This document shows, piece after piece, positions 9,428-20,316 of a DNA stretch of 64,000 bases. Every line of letters starts with the position of its first letter. Positions within the stretch are counted from its first letter, which is position 1. The stretch lies in NCBI RefSeq assembly GCF_003854935.1, contig NZ_CP033969.1, forward strand, positions 1,426,001-1,490,000. The letters run 5' to 3'. The DNA is from Cupriavidus pauculus (GTDB lineage Bacteria > Pseudomonadota > Gammaproteobacteria > Burkholderiales > Burkholderiaceae). The notes under the pieces are model-generated. The model searched no databases. It was not told the origin of the DNA and saw only the letters and a list, made by a program, of their open reading frames with translations. Both the position numbers and the translations under genes were made by a program.

Positions 9428-10416
9428 GCGAACCGAATACTACGCAGGCACCCCCGGCGATTCTGTTCGTCGACGACGAAGCGACTGCGGTCAAGTATTT
9501 CCAGCGGGCCATCGGCCAGCTTGCGCCGGTGGTGACCGGCCAGTCCGTGGAGGAGGGCAAGACGCTGCTCGACGCCCACGCCGACAGCCTGGCCGTGCTG
9601 GTGTCCGACCAGCGCATGCCCGGCGAGTACGGCAACGAACTGCTGCGCTACGCGCGAGAGCGCTATCCGCATATCGTGCGGATCCTGACCACGGCCTATT
9701 CGGAACTGGACCAGACCGTCGAGGCCGTGAACCAGGGCCAGATCCATCGCTATATCAAGAAGCCGTGGGACATCACCGCGCTGCGCATGGAGCTGAAGCA
9801 GGCGCTGGAACTGTCCGGACTGCGCAAGGAACGTGACCAGCTGGTGCGCGAGAAGCTGATGGTGCTGCAGAAGCAGACCGTCGCCACGCGGGTCGGCATG
9901 ATCCACGCGCTGTGCGCCAGCCTGATCGGCCCGGGCCGCTTCCAGCCGGTGGAAACCTACCTGTCCGGCACGTCGCTGGCCGGCGCCAGGAACGCCGAGC
10001 CGGACTGGCAGCGCCTGGACTACGCCGACCTGGTAGGCGCCGAAAGCAAGCGCAGCGGATCGTTCGGCCACGCCGTCAGCAACAAGCTGGCCGCCCTGCG
10101 CACCGCTAACCGCGGCGCCGGCGACATGGCCGCCGTGCTGGCGGAATCGCTGGGCGCCAGCGTGCGCCGCGACGGCGACGTGGTTACCTGGACCTCGCCC
10201 GCCACGCTCAACGAGTTCGTCTCCCGGCCGGTAGCCGAAGAGGTATCGCCAGAGCACGCCGGCTGGCTGGCCGCCTTGCTGTGGCTGGAAGAAGCGGGCG
10301 GCGCCCTGCAACTCGTACGCGAAGGCGACGCCATCTCGGCCCGCACCACCCCCCGCACCGAATCGTTCTCGGCCGACCGGCTGGCGGTGTGGATCGAGGA
10401 GTTGACGGAGGCGTAG
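9424..10416 (+). CDS. phcQ: PhcQ-type response regulator
   Basis: A 330-residue protein with an N-terminal receiver domain (residues 12-130). It carries Asp17/Asp18, phospho-acceptor Asp62 (VLVSDQRMPGEYG), Thr (ILTTAY) and Lys in YIKKPWD. A helical, coiled-coil-prone segment (about 135-160) joins it to a C-terminal region of about 170 residues that I do not recognise; no HTH is evident. Its ATG overlaps the phcR stop (ATGA), so the two are translationally coupled. In Ralstonia, PhcQ works with PhcR downstream of PhcS to control the LysR regulator PhcA, which is not in this window. The assignment rests on gene order and the receiver domain. Confidence 0.8.
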   Translation: MSEPNTTQAPPAILFVDDEATAVKYFQRAIGQLAPVVTGQSVEEGKTLLDAHADSLAVLVSDQRMPGEYGNELLRYARERYPHIVRILTTAYSELDQTVEAVNQGQIHRYIKKPWDITALRMELKQALELSGLRKERDQLVREKLMVLQKQTVATRVGMIHALCASLIGPGRFQPVETYLSGTSLAGARNAEPDWQRLDYADLVGAESKRSGSFGHAVSNKLAALRTANRGAGDMAAVLAESLGASVRRDGDVVTWTSPATLNEFVSRPVAEEVSPEHAGWLAALLWLEEAGGALQLVREGDAISARTTPRTESFSADRLAVWIEELTEA

Positions 10417-10510
10417 GGCGGTCCGGCTGTTGTTGCAGCGTTGAAGTCCCGCGCTTGCTCACCTTGGCCATCAGGTTCAGGAACTGATGCCAAGGGCGCG
10501 GCACCCAAAG

Positions 10511-10537
10511 AAAAAGGCACCCGCAGGTGCCTTTTTT
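10511..10537. terminator. Terminator between phcQ and secF
   Basis: AAAAAGGCACC faces GGTGCCTTTTTT across a short loop between convergent genes. A/T tracts on both sides allow use from either direction. Confidence 0.88.
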
Positions 10538-10558
10538 CATGCCGCGGGACGGAGCCCG

Positions 10559-11530
10559 TCAGGCTTGTGCCCCGTAGTTCGGGTCGTTGCGGTCCGTCAC
10601 GTCGGCCTTCTTTTCGCCCTTGACCAGGTCCTCGCGCTTCACGCCGAGCCACATGGCCAGCGCTGCGGCCACGAACACCGACGAGTAGATGCCGAACAGG
10701 ATACCGACCGTCAGCGCCAGCGCGAAGTAGTGCAGCGTCGGGCCGCCGAAGAAGAACATCGACAGCACCATCATTTCGGTCGAGCCGTGGGTGATGATCG
10801 TGCGCGACATCGTGCTGGTGATGGCGTGGTCTATCACCTCGCGCGTGCTCATCTTGCGGTACTTGCGGAAGGCCTCGCGGATCCGGTCGAAGATCACCAC
10901 CGACTCGTTCACTGAGTAGCCCAGCACGGCCAGGATGGCCGCCAGCACCGACAGCGAGAACTCCCACTGGAAGAACGCGAAGAAGCCCAGGATGATCACC
11001 ACGTCGTGCAGGTTGGCGATGATGCCGGCCACTGCAAATTTCCACTCGAAGCGGAACGACAGGTAGATCACGATGCCGGCCACCACGCACAGCAGCGCCA
11101 GCAGGCCGTCGGTGGCCAGTTCCTTGCCGACCTGCGGGCCGACGAACTCCACGCGCTGCAGCTTCACGTCGGGCGAGGCGGCGGTCAGCGCGCCCATCAC
11201 CTGTTCGCTCTGCTGGGCCGACGTGACGGGCTTGCCGTCCGGGCCCTTCTGCAGCGGCAGGCGGATCATCACGTCGCGCGAGGTGCCAAAGTTCTGCACC
11301 TGTACGTCGGTGTAGCCCAGCTTGCCCACCTGGCCCCGGATTTTCTCCAGGTCGGCGGCCTGCTGGTAGTTGACCTCCATCACCGTGCCGCCGGTGAATT
11401 CGATCGACAGGTGCAGGCCCTTTTGCCAGAGGAAGAAGACAGCGGCGGCAAACGTCAGGAAGGAGACCACGTTGAAGATCAACGCGTGCTTCATGAACGG
11501 AATGTCGCGCTTGATGCGGAAGAATTCCAT
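10559..11530 (-). CDS. secF: Protein translocase subunit SecF
   Basis: A 323-residue inner-membrane protein of the Sec pathway. SecD and SecF use the proton-motive force to pull exported proteins through SecYEG. The N-terminal helix (FNVVSFLTFAAAVFFLW) is followed by the conserved SIEFTGGTVMEVNY. The periplasmic P1 domain and five C-terminal helices follow, with the signature GYSVNESVVIFDRIRE. The length matches E. coli SecF (323). It starts 24 bp after secD and is last in the queA-tgt-yajC-secD-secF block. The C-terminal tail is charged and cytoplasmic. Confidence 0.97.
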   Translation of the reverse strand: MEFFRIKRDIPFMKHALIFNVVSFLTFAAAVFFLWQKGLHLSIEFTGGTVMEVNYQQAADLEKIRGQVGKLGYTDVQVQNFGTSRDVMIRLPLQKGPDGKPVTSAQQSEQVMGALTAASPDVKLQRVEFVGPQVGKELATDGLLALLCVVAGIVIYLSFRFEWKFAVAGIIANLHDVVIILGFFAFFQWEFSLSVLAAILAVLGYSVNESVVIFDRIREAFRKYRKMSTREVIDHAITSTMSRTIITHGSTEMMVLSMFFFGGPTLHYFALALTVGILFGIYSSVFVAAALAMWLGVKREDLVKGEKKADVTDRNDPNYGAQA

Positions 11531-11554
11531 GATGTTGTCCTGATGTGTCCTGGC

Positions 11555-13420
11555 TTACTTGGCCACCGGCGCGTCGGCGTCCGGCTTCCAGATCTGGCCG
11601 ATGGCCAGGCTCTGGAGCTTCTTCTTGCGGCCGTACCAGAGGTTGACCAGGCCGCGGTTGAAGAACACCGCCGAGAACATCGACGTCAGAATGCCCAGGC
11701 AGTGCACCACGGCAAAGCCGCGCACCGGGCCCGAGCCGAAAGCCAGCAGCGCCAGGCCGGCGATCAGCGTGGTCACGTTGGAGTCCAGGATGGTGGCCCA
11801 GGCGCGGTCGAAGCCGATGGCGATGGCCATCTGCGGCGACGCGCCCGCGCGCAGTTCCTCGCGGATCCGCTCGTTGATCAGCACGTTGGCGTCGATGGCC
11901 ATGCCCAGTACCAGCGCGATGGCCGCGATGCCGGGCAGCGTCAGCGTGGCCTGCAGCATCGACAGCACCGCAATCAGCAGCAGCAGGTTGATGCCCAGCG
12001 CGGCCACCGAGAACAGCCCGAACAGCATGTAGTACAGCACCATGAAGACGGCGATGGCGGCAAAACCGTAGGCCACCGAGTCAAAGCCCTTCCTGATGTT
12101 GTCGGCGCCCAGCGACGGGCCGATGGTCCGTTCCTCGATGATCTCCATCGGGGCGGCCAGCGAGCCGGCGCGCAGCAGCAGCGCCAGGTCGTTCGCGGCC
12201 TCGGTCGAGTACGAGCCGGTGATCTGGAAGCTGGACCCGAGTTCGGACTGGATCGTCGCCACCGTCAGCACTTCGCCCTTGCCCTTTTCGAACAGGACGA
12301 TGCCCATCGGCTTGCCGATGTTCTCGCGCGACACGTCGCGCAGCACGCGGCCGCCCTGGGCGTCGAGCTTGATGTTGACGGACGGACGCTGGTTCTGGTC
12401 GAAGCCGGCCGACGCGCTCTCGATGCGGTCGCCCGTGAAGATCACCTGCTTGCGCAGGATCACCGGCGCGCCATTGCCCTGGGTGAACAGTTCGTCGCCA
12501 AACGGCACCGGATCGCCCGGACGCGGGTTGCGCGGCGCGTCCGGATCGGCCAGGCGCGCTTCCAGCGTGGCGGTGCGGCCGATGATGTCCTTGGCCTTGG
12601 CGGTGTCCTGCACGCCCGGCAGCTGCACGACGATGCGGTCGGCGCCCTGCTGCTGGATCACCGGCTCGGCCACGCCCAGCTCGTTCACGCGGTTGTGCAG
12701 CGTGGTGATGTTCTGCTTGACCGCCGCGTCCTGCACGGCCTTGCGGGCCGCTTCGGTGAACACGCCCACGACGTTGTTGCCGTCGATCGAGAACGCCAGT
12801 TCGCGCAGGTTGTCGGCCAGGATGCCGCGCGCGCGGTTGGCGTCGTCGGCGTTGCTGAAGCGCACGGTCAGGCGGTCGCCGTCGCGGTCGATGCCGCCGT
12901 GGCGCACGTTCTTGTCGCGCAGCAGCGTGCGCGTGTCGCCGGACAGGCTGTCCAGCTTCTTGTCGACGGCGCCCTTCATGTCCACCTGGAGCAGGAAGTG
13001 CACGCCACCGCGCAGGTCCAGGCCCAGGTACATCGGCAGCGCGTGCAGCGACGTCAGCCACCGGGGCGAGCCCGACAGCAGGTTCAGCGCCACCACGTAG
13101 GTCGGGTCGTTGGCGTCGGGGTTCAGCGCGCGGGTCAGCGCGTCCTTGGCCTTCAACTGCTCGTCCGTGGTGCGGAAGCGAGCCTTGACCGAGCCCGACT
13201 GGCCGGCGACGTCAAAGAACACGCCGTCGGGCTGCAGCTGGTGCTGGGCCAGGATGTCCTCCACCTGCTTCTGCATGGAGAGGTCCACCTTGACCGTCGC
13301 CTTGGCGGACGATACCTGGACAGCAGGGGCCTCGCCGAAGAAATTCGGCAGGGTGTAGATGATGCCGATGGCCAGGGCCACCAGGATCACGATGTATTTC
13401 CAAAGCGGATAGCGATTCAT
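11555..13420 (-). CDS. secD: Protein translocase subunit SecD
   Basis: A 621-residue inner-membrane protein that partners SecF in proton-driven late-stage export. The start MNRYPLWKYIVILVALAIGIIYTLPNFFGE gives the first transmembrane helix; the longer upstream frame is GC-driven. The signature YLGLDLRGGVHFLLQVDM opens the large periplasmic region. A five-helix C-terminal half follows, with GMAIDANVLINERIREELR, which contains the conserved charged residues of helix 4, and LLAFGSGPVRGFAV. Size and motif order match E. coli SecD (615). It lies 209 bp after yajC. Confidence 0.97.
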   Translation of the reverse strand: MNRYPLWKYIVILVALAIGIIYTLPNFFGEAPAVQVSSAKATVKVDLSMQKQVEDILAQHQLQPDGVFFDVAGQSGSVKARFRTTDEQLKAKDALTRALNPDANDPTYVVALNLLSGSPRWLTSLHALPMYLGLDLRGGVHFLLQVDMKGAVDKKLDSLSGDTRTLLRDKNVRHGGIDRDGDRLTVRFSNADDANRARGILADNLRELAFSIDGNNVVGVFTEAARKAVQDAAVKQNITTLHNRVNELGVAEPVIQQQGADRIVVQLPGVQDTAKAKDIIGRTATLEARLADPDAPRNPRPGDPVPFGDELFTQGNGAPVILRKQVIFTGDRIESASAGFDQNQRPSVNIKLDAQGGRVLRDVSRENIGKPMGIVLFEKGKGEVLTVATIQSELGSSFQITGSYSTEAANDLALLLRAGSLAAPMEIIEERTIGPSLGADNIRKGFDSVAYGFAAIAVFMVLYYMLFGLFSVAALGINLLLLIAVLSMLQATLTLPGIAAIALVLGMAIDANVLINERIREELRAGASPQMAIAIGFDRAWATILDSNVTTLIAGLALLAFGSGPVRGFAVVHCLGILTSMFSAVFFNRGLVNLWYGRKKKLQSLAIGQIWKPDADAPVAK

Positions 13421-13629
13421 CTTTGGCCAGTCATTGCGGTTGGCATGCCGACAAGCCGCGCAAAACGCGCGCCGGTTCGGCGGACCGGTTGGCAAACAGC
13501 CGCCTGGCAGCCCCGACACGGGTCCGGGAGGACCCGCCGGGCTGGTTCAGGCGGCTGCGCAGGGCAGGGTCGGCGTAGCGACGGGGCGCCACTCGACGTG
13601 TGCCGGATCAGGAGGAGGAGACCGTCCGA

Positions 13630-13956
13630 TCAGAGCGACTTCAGCGAGCCCTTGGGCAGTACGTTGGTCACGGCGTTCTTCTGCACGGTGATTTCCATGC
13701 CTTCGGCCACTTCCAGCGTCACGTAATTCTCGTTGACCTTCGTGACACGACCCAGGATGCCGCCGGCGGTGACGACTTCGTCGTTCTTGGCCAGCGCTTC
13801 CAGCATTGCCTTCGCTTCCTTCTGGCGCTTCATCTGCGGGCGGATCATGATGAACCACAGCACCGCGAACATCAGGATGATCGGCAGGAAGCTCATGAGG
13901 CCACCGGCCGCGCCGCCGGCACCGGCGGTCTGCGCAAAAGCGTTCGAAATCAGCAC
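13630..13956 (-). CDS. yajC: Sec translocase accessory protein YajC
   Basis: A 108-residue protein with one N-terminal transmembrane helix (GGLMSFLPIILMFAVLWFIMI). The conserved RPQMKRQKEAKAMLEALAKNDEVVTAGGILGRVTKV follows. YajC is a small, non-essential partner of SecDF-YidC. Length and position between tgt and secD are standard. About 220 bp separate it from tgt. That gap holds an 11-bp-period direct repeat (CTTTGCA at 14060 and 14071), so yajC-secDF may have its own promoter. Confidence 0.95.
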   Translation of the reverse strand: MLISNAFAQTAGAGGAAGGLMSFLPIILMFAVLWFIMIRPQMKRQKEAKAMLEALAKNDEVVTAGGILGRVTKVNENYVTLEVAEGMEITVQKNAVTNVLPKGSLKSL

Positions 13957-14175
13957 GTTACTTCTCCGTCACAAAGGTCAATCAGGGAATCGGGCATTCT
14001 ATCACCCGGTTGTTGTCCCGCCTTGGCATTCTAGGGCGAATTACGGGTTTGTTCGGGTGCTTTGCAAGTACTTTGCAGACGAAGCAGAAGCGCCCCGCGC
14101 AACCCCGGCGCGGGCAGTGATTCGACAGGCTGCGGGCCAAAAGTTCGCGCTGCCTGTCTGATCGTTAAAACATTG

Positions 14176-16379
<2,204 letters not shown>

Positions 16380-16557
16380 GGGTTCAGCGGGCAAGGCAGC
16401 GCCGTACCGAAGGCAATAGGGGGCTGGGCGGCAGTCCTTGCGTGGTACCGCCGCAGTGATCGGTACGGCATGGGTACAATCGGCGAATCCGACATTGTAA
16501 GGCTTGGGCGGCCGGCTTCGCCCGCGCCCCGCTTGTGACTTTCATATTTCCGCGCTG

Positions 16558-18741
16558 ATGCCAGGCACCGCCACCGACCCCCTAGACGACCCCGCGCCCG
16601 CCGCCGCCAAGCCGGCCCGGCCCGCCGCAGGACAGGCCGGCAAGCCGGGCACCGGTGCGGCGGACAAGGCCAAGCCGTCATCCGCCATGGCCCGGCTGGC
16701 CAAGCTGGGCCTGCGGCGCCCGGTTGACCTGGTGCTGCACCTGCCGCTGCGTTACGAGGACGAAACCACGCTGGAGCCGATCCGCGACGCCATCCGCCGC
16801 GCCGGCATGGGCCTGGCCGCGCAGGTCGAGGGCGAGGTGGTGTCGAACGAGGTCACGTTCCGCCCGCGCCGCCAGCTTGTGGTGAAGATTGCTGACGACA
16901 CCGGCGAGCTGACGCTGCGGTTCCTGAATTTCTACGGCAGCCAGACCAAGCAGATGGCCGAAGGCATGCGGCTGCGCGTGCGTGGCGAGGTGCGCGGCGG
17001 GTTCTTCGGCGCCGAGATGGTCCATCCGACCGTGCGCCCCGTGACCCCAGACGAGCCGCTGCCCGACCGCCTGACCCCGGTCTATCCCGCCACCGCCGGC
17101 ATCTCGCAGGCGTACCTGCGCAAGGCCATCGGCGGGGCGATGTCGCGCACGCCGATGCCCGAGACGCTGCCCCAGGCGGTGCTGCGCGGCCCGCTGGCAT
17201 CGCTGAAGCTGGCGCCGCTGCCCGATTGCCTGCGCCTGCTGCACAACCCGCCGCCGCAGGAAAGCGAGGCGGCGCTGGCCGACCGCTCGCATCCGGCCTG
17301 GGTGCGCATCAAGTTCGACGAACTGCTGGCGCAGCAGATCTCGTTGCGCCGCTCGCAGGCCGCGCGGCGCGAGAAGAATGCCCCGTCGATGCCGCGCCGG
17401 GACGATGGCCTGCTCACGCGCTTCCTGGCGGCGCTGCCGTTCCGGCTCACCGGCGCGCAGGCGCGCGTGGTGGAGGAGATCGCGGCGGACATGGCGCGTC
17501 CCCATCCCATGCACCGGCTGCTGCAGGGCGACGTGGGCAGCGGCAAGACCATCGTCGCCGCGCTGGCCGCGTGCCAGGCCATCGACGCCGGCTACCAGGC
17601 CGCGCTGATGGCGCCCACGGAAATCCTGGCCGAGCAGCACTTCCGCAAGCTGTCGGCGTGGCTGGAGCCGCTGGGCGTGCCCGTGGCCTGGCTGGCCGGC
17701 AGCCTCAAGGCCAAGGCGCGGCGCGAGGCCGTGGCGCGCGCTGAATCGGGCGAGGCGCGGCTCGTGATCGGCACCCACGCGCTGATCCAGGACGGCGTGA
17801 AGTTTGCCAACCTGGGGCTGGCCGTGGTCGACGAGCAGCACCGCTTCGGCGTGGCCCAGCGGCTGGCGCTGCGCGGGAAGGCCGGCGAGCCCGGCGCGCC
17901 GGGGCCGGTCGACGAGAAGGTGCCGCACCAGTTGATGATGTCGGCCACGCCGATCCCGCGCACGCTGGCCATGACCTACTACGCGGACCTGGACGTGTCC
18001 GTGATCGACGAATTGCCGCCGGGCCGCACGCCAATCGTCACGCGGCTGGTCAACGATGCGCGGCGCGACGAGGTCATCGAGCGCGTCCACCACGCCGCGG
18101 CCGAGGGCCGCCAGGTCTACTGGGTCTGCCCGCTGATCGAGGAAAGCGAGGCGCTGCAGCTTCAGACCGCGCAGGAAACGTACGAAACGCTGATGGCCGC
18201 GCTGCCGGACCTGCGCGTGGGGCTGGTCCACGGCCGCCTGCCGCCTGCCGAGAAGGCGGCCGTGATGGACGACTTCAGCGCCAACCGGCTGCACGTGCTG
18301 GTGGCGACGACCGTGATCGAGGTGGGGGTTGACGTGCCCAACGCCTCGCTGATGGTGATCGAGCATGCCGAGCGCTTCGGGCTGGCGCAGCTGCACCAGT
18401 TGCGCGGCCGGGTGGGGCGGGGCAGCGCCGAATCGGTCTGCCTGCTGATGTATCAGGCGCCGCTGTCACCCAACGCGCGTGAACGGCTGGCGACGATGCG
18501 CGAGACCACCGACGGGTTCGAGATCGCCCGCCGCGACCTGCAGATCCGCGGGCCGGGCGAATTCCTGGGTGCGCGGCAGTCGGGCGAGGCGATGCTGCGC
18601 TTTGCCGATCTGGAGACCGACGCGTGGCTGGTGGACTATGCGCAGGCGGCCGCCGAAATGATGCTGGCGCAGTTCCCCGAGGACGTGGAGGCCCATCTGT
18701 CGCGCTGGCTGGGCGGGCGCGAGCACTTCCTGAAGGCGTAG
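16558..18741 (+). CDS. recG: ATP-dependent DNA helicase RecG
   Basis: A 727-residue helicase that reverses stalled forks and migrates Holliday junctions. The N-terminal wedge domain contains an OB fold (about residues 95-190). The superfamily 2 core follows: Walker A GDVGSGKTIVAALAA, motif Ia MAPTEILAEQHF, motif II VVDEQHRFGVAQR, motif III MMSATPIPRTLAMTYY, motif V TTVIEVGVDVPNASLMVIEHAERFGL, motif VI QLRGRVGRG, and the C-terminal TRG-type region. The ATG at 16558 was chosen over a TTG at 16504. The first 40 residues are Ala/Pro/Gly-rich and probably disordered. Confidence 0.96.
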   Translation: MPGTATDPLDDPAPAAAKPARPAAGQAGKPGTGAADKAKPSSAMARLAKLGLRRPVDLVLHLPLRYEDETTLEPIRDAIRRAGMGLAAQVEGEVVSNEVTFRPRRQLVVKIADDTGELTLRFLNFYGSQTKQMAEGMRLRVRGEVRGGFFGAEMVHPTVRPVTPDEPLPDRLTPVYPATAGISQAYLRKAIGGAMSRTPMPETLPQAVLRGPLASLKLAPLPDCLRLLHNPPPQESEAALADRSHPAWVRIKFDELLAQQISLRRSQAARREKNAPSMPRRDDGLLTRFLAALPFRLTGAQARVVEEIAADMARPHPMHRLLQGDVGSGKTIVAALAACQAIDAGYQAALMAPTEILAEQHFRKLSAWLEPLGVPVAWLAGSLKAKARREAVARAESGEARLVIGTHALIQDGVKFANLGLAVVDEQHRFGVAQRLALRGKAGEPGAPGPVDEKVPHQLMMSATPIPRTLAMTYYADLDVSVIDELPPGRTPIVTRLVNDARRDEVIERVHHAAAEGRQVYWVCPLIEESEALQLQTAQETYETLMAALPDLRVGLVHGRLPPAEKAAVMDDFSANRLHVLVATTVIEVGVDVPNASLMVIEHAERFGLAQLHQLRGRVGRGSAESVCLLMYQAPLSPNARERLATMRETTDGFEIARRDLQIRGPGEFLGARQSGEAMLRFADLETDAWLVDYAQAAAEMMLAQFPEDVEAHLSRWLGGREHFLKA

Positions 18742-18806
18742 GTTGCGCCCGCTCCCTGTCTGATCAGTCCGAAAAAGTGGCGCAAGACTGACATTGCTTC
18801 TGCGAT

Positions 18807-18835
18807 CTGACAGACGGCGGATTCGAAGTTAAAAT
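18807..18835 (+). promoter_or_regulatory. Sigma-70 promoter of oxyR
   Basis: CTGACA and TAAAAT are separated by exactly 17 bp, 28 bp before the oxyR start codon. The boxes match the consensus at 5 of 6 and 5 of 6 positions. OxyR proteins often bind their own promoter, so this region may be autoregulated. Confidence 0.6.
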
Positions 18836-18862
18836 CTATCGCCTAACCAGATTTGATTAATC

Positions 18863-19819
18863 ATGACGCTCACCGAACTCAAGTACATCGTTGCCGTAGC
18901 GCGCGAGCGCCATTTCGGCCGGGCGGCCGAGGCGTGCTTCGTATCGCAGCCGACGCTGTCGGTCGCCATCAAGAAGCTGGAAGACGAGCTGACCGTGCAG
19001 ATTTTCGAGCGCGGCACCTCGGAGGTATCGGTGACCGCCATCGGCGAGCAGATCGTCGCCCAGGCCCAGCGCGTGCTGGAGCAGACCATGGCGATTCGTG
19101 AAATCGCCAAGCAGGGCAAGGACCCGCTGGCCGGCCCGCTGCGCGTGGGCGTGATCTACACGATCGGGCCGTACCTGCTGCCGGCGCTGGTCAAGCAGAT
19201 GATCGACACCGTCCCGCAGATGCCGCTGATGCTGCAGGAAAACTATACGAACAAGCTGATCGAGCTGCTCAAGCAGGGCGAGATCGACTGCGCGATCATG
19301 GCCGAGCCGTTTCCCGATTCCGGCCTGACCGTCCGGCCGCTCTACGACGAGCCGTTCGTGGTGGCCGTGCCGCGCGGCCACAAGCTGGCCGAGCAGGCCA
19401 TGGTCGATCCGGACGAACTCAAGCAGCAGACCATGCTGCTGCTGGGCAGCGGCCACTGCTTCCGCGACCATGTGCTGGGCGTCTGCCCGGAGCTGTCGCG
19501 GTTCTCGCAGGCCGCGGACGGCATCCAGAAGACCTTCGAGGGCTCGTCGCTCGAAACCATCCGCCACATGGTGGCCAGCGGCGTCGGTATCACCGTGCTG
19601 CCGCGCACGTCGGTGCCGGACCTGAAGCCGCGCAACGACATGCTGTCGTACGTGCCGTTTGCCGATCCGGTGCCCGATCGCCGCGTGGTGCTGGCTTGGC
19701 GCAAGAGCTTCACCCGGCTGCCCGCCATGGAGGCGCTGGCCAATGCCGTGGCCGCCTGCGACCTGCCGGGCGTGCGCAAGATCGGCGAGGCGGAACCCGT
19801 CGAGGCCGTGGCCGCCTGA
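18863..19819 (+). CDS. oxyR: Hydrogen peroxide-sensing transcriptional regulator OxyR
   Basis: A 318-residue LysR-type regulator. The N-terminal winged HTH starts MTLTELKYIVAVARERHFGRAAEACFVSQPTLSVAIKKLE. The regulatory domain has the redox pair in GHCFRDHVLGVC. From this start the cysteines fall at residues 199 and 208, the same numbers as the disulfide-forming pair of E. coli OxyR. It is therefore very likely a true peroxide sensor that switches on catalase, Dps and similar genes. A Dps-like gene lies 500 bp downstream. recG ends 120 bp upstream, and a promoter and a terminator isolate the gene. Confidence 0.96.
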   Translation: MTLTELKYIVAVARERHFGRAAEACFVSQPTLSVAIKKLEDELTVQIFERGTSEVSVTAIGEQIVAQAQRVLEQTMAIREIAKQGKDPLAGPLRVGVIYTIGPYLLPALVKQMIDTVPQMPLMLQENYTNKLIELLKQGEIDCAIMAEPFPDSGLTVRPLYDEPFVVAVPRGHKLAEQAMVDPDELKQQTMLLLGSGHCFRDHVLGVCPELSRFSQAADGIQKTFEGSSLETIRHMVASGVGITVLPRTSVPDLKPRNDMLSYVPFADPVPDRRVVLAWRKSFTRLPAMEALANAVAACDLPGVRKIGEAEPVEAVAA

Positions 19820-19845
19820 TACGCGCCAGGCTTCGGCCATGCGAG

Positions 19846-19871
19846 AACGGCAGGGGCGACCCTGCCGTTTT
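19846..19871 (+). terminator. Rho-independent terminator after oxyR
   Basis: AACGGCAGGG pairs with CCCTGCCGTT around a GCGA loop and ends in TTTT. Confidence 0.85.
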
Positions 19872-19913
19872 GCCGTCCGGCCCCTGCACCAAGACCCTGT
19901 TCACGACCCGGAC

Positions 19914-19928
19914 ATAGTCCCGGACTAT
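19914..19928. promoter_or_regulatory. Palindrome in A/T-rich control region before the small ORF and dps
   Basis: ATAGTCC-C-GGACTAT is a perfect 7-bp inverted repeat. It begins an A/T-rich stretch (19912-19980) that contrasts with the GC-rich surroundings and repeats the core AGT/ACT several times. It is a plausible operator or promoter region for the genes at 20047 and 20317. Confidence 0.4.
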
Positions 19929-20046
19929 CCCATAGTTAAAAAGTATCAAATAGTCACATTCATAGCCGATGACTACACTTCGTCCATCGGTTGCACGCAT
20001 GCCAGGCGGACATGACGGCAGCCCCCATGGACTCAGGAGAATCATC

Positions 20047-20232
20047 ATGGCAATGCTCGGGCTGTTCGTCAGCGAATTCCGGCAACTGCGCGCGCAGGCG
20101 GGCAAGGCAGGCGATACCGCGCGGCTGCGCCGCAAGGTGGTCCGCAAGGAAATCGGCATGGCCGTCGTGGCGCTGGGCGCGATGGTCATGTTCATGGACG
20201 CGGCCCGCGGGCTGTCCGTCCTTGTGACGTGA
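20047..20232 (+). CDS. Small membrane protein, uncharacterised
   Basis: A 61-residue protein; the ATG at 20047 follows a strong AGGAGAATC ribosome site. Residues 1-38 are amphipathic and basic (FVSEFRQLRAQAGKAGDTARLRRKVVRKE). Residues 39-58 form a hydrophobic helix (IGMAVVALGAMVMFMDAARG). I do not recognise the family. It lies between oxyR and a Dps-like gene, reading the same way, 84 bp before the latter, with an A/T-rich control region upstream. A link to peroxide stress is inference from position only. The ribosome site and membrane-protein pattern favour a real gene. Confidence 0.6.
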   Translation: MAMLGLFVSEFRQLRAQAGKAGDTARLRRKVVRKEIGMAVVALGAMVMFMDAARGLSVLVT

Positions 20233-20316
20233 ACCTGATACGATAATGGCCGCTGTTCGTCCGCCATGCGCGGGCGGTCGATCCTCGTGGCCTGACCAAG
20301 AATGGAGCTGAGAAAA

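Noticed and set aside
11006-13726. 906-codon plus-strand frame opposite secD and secF
   Set aside because: It is antisense to secDF, rich in His, Arg and Gln, with no recognisable domain.
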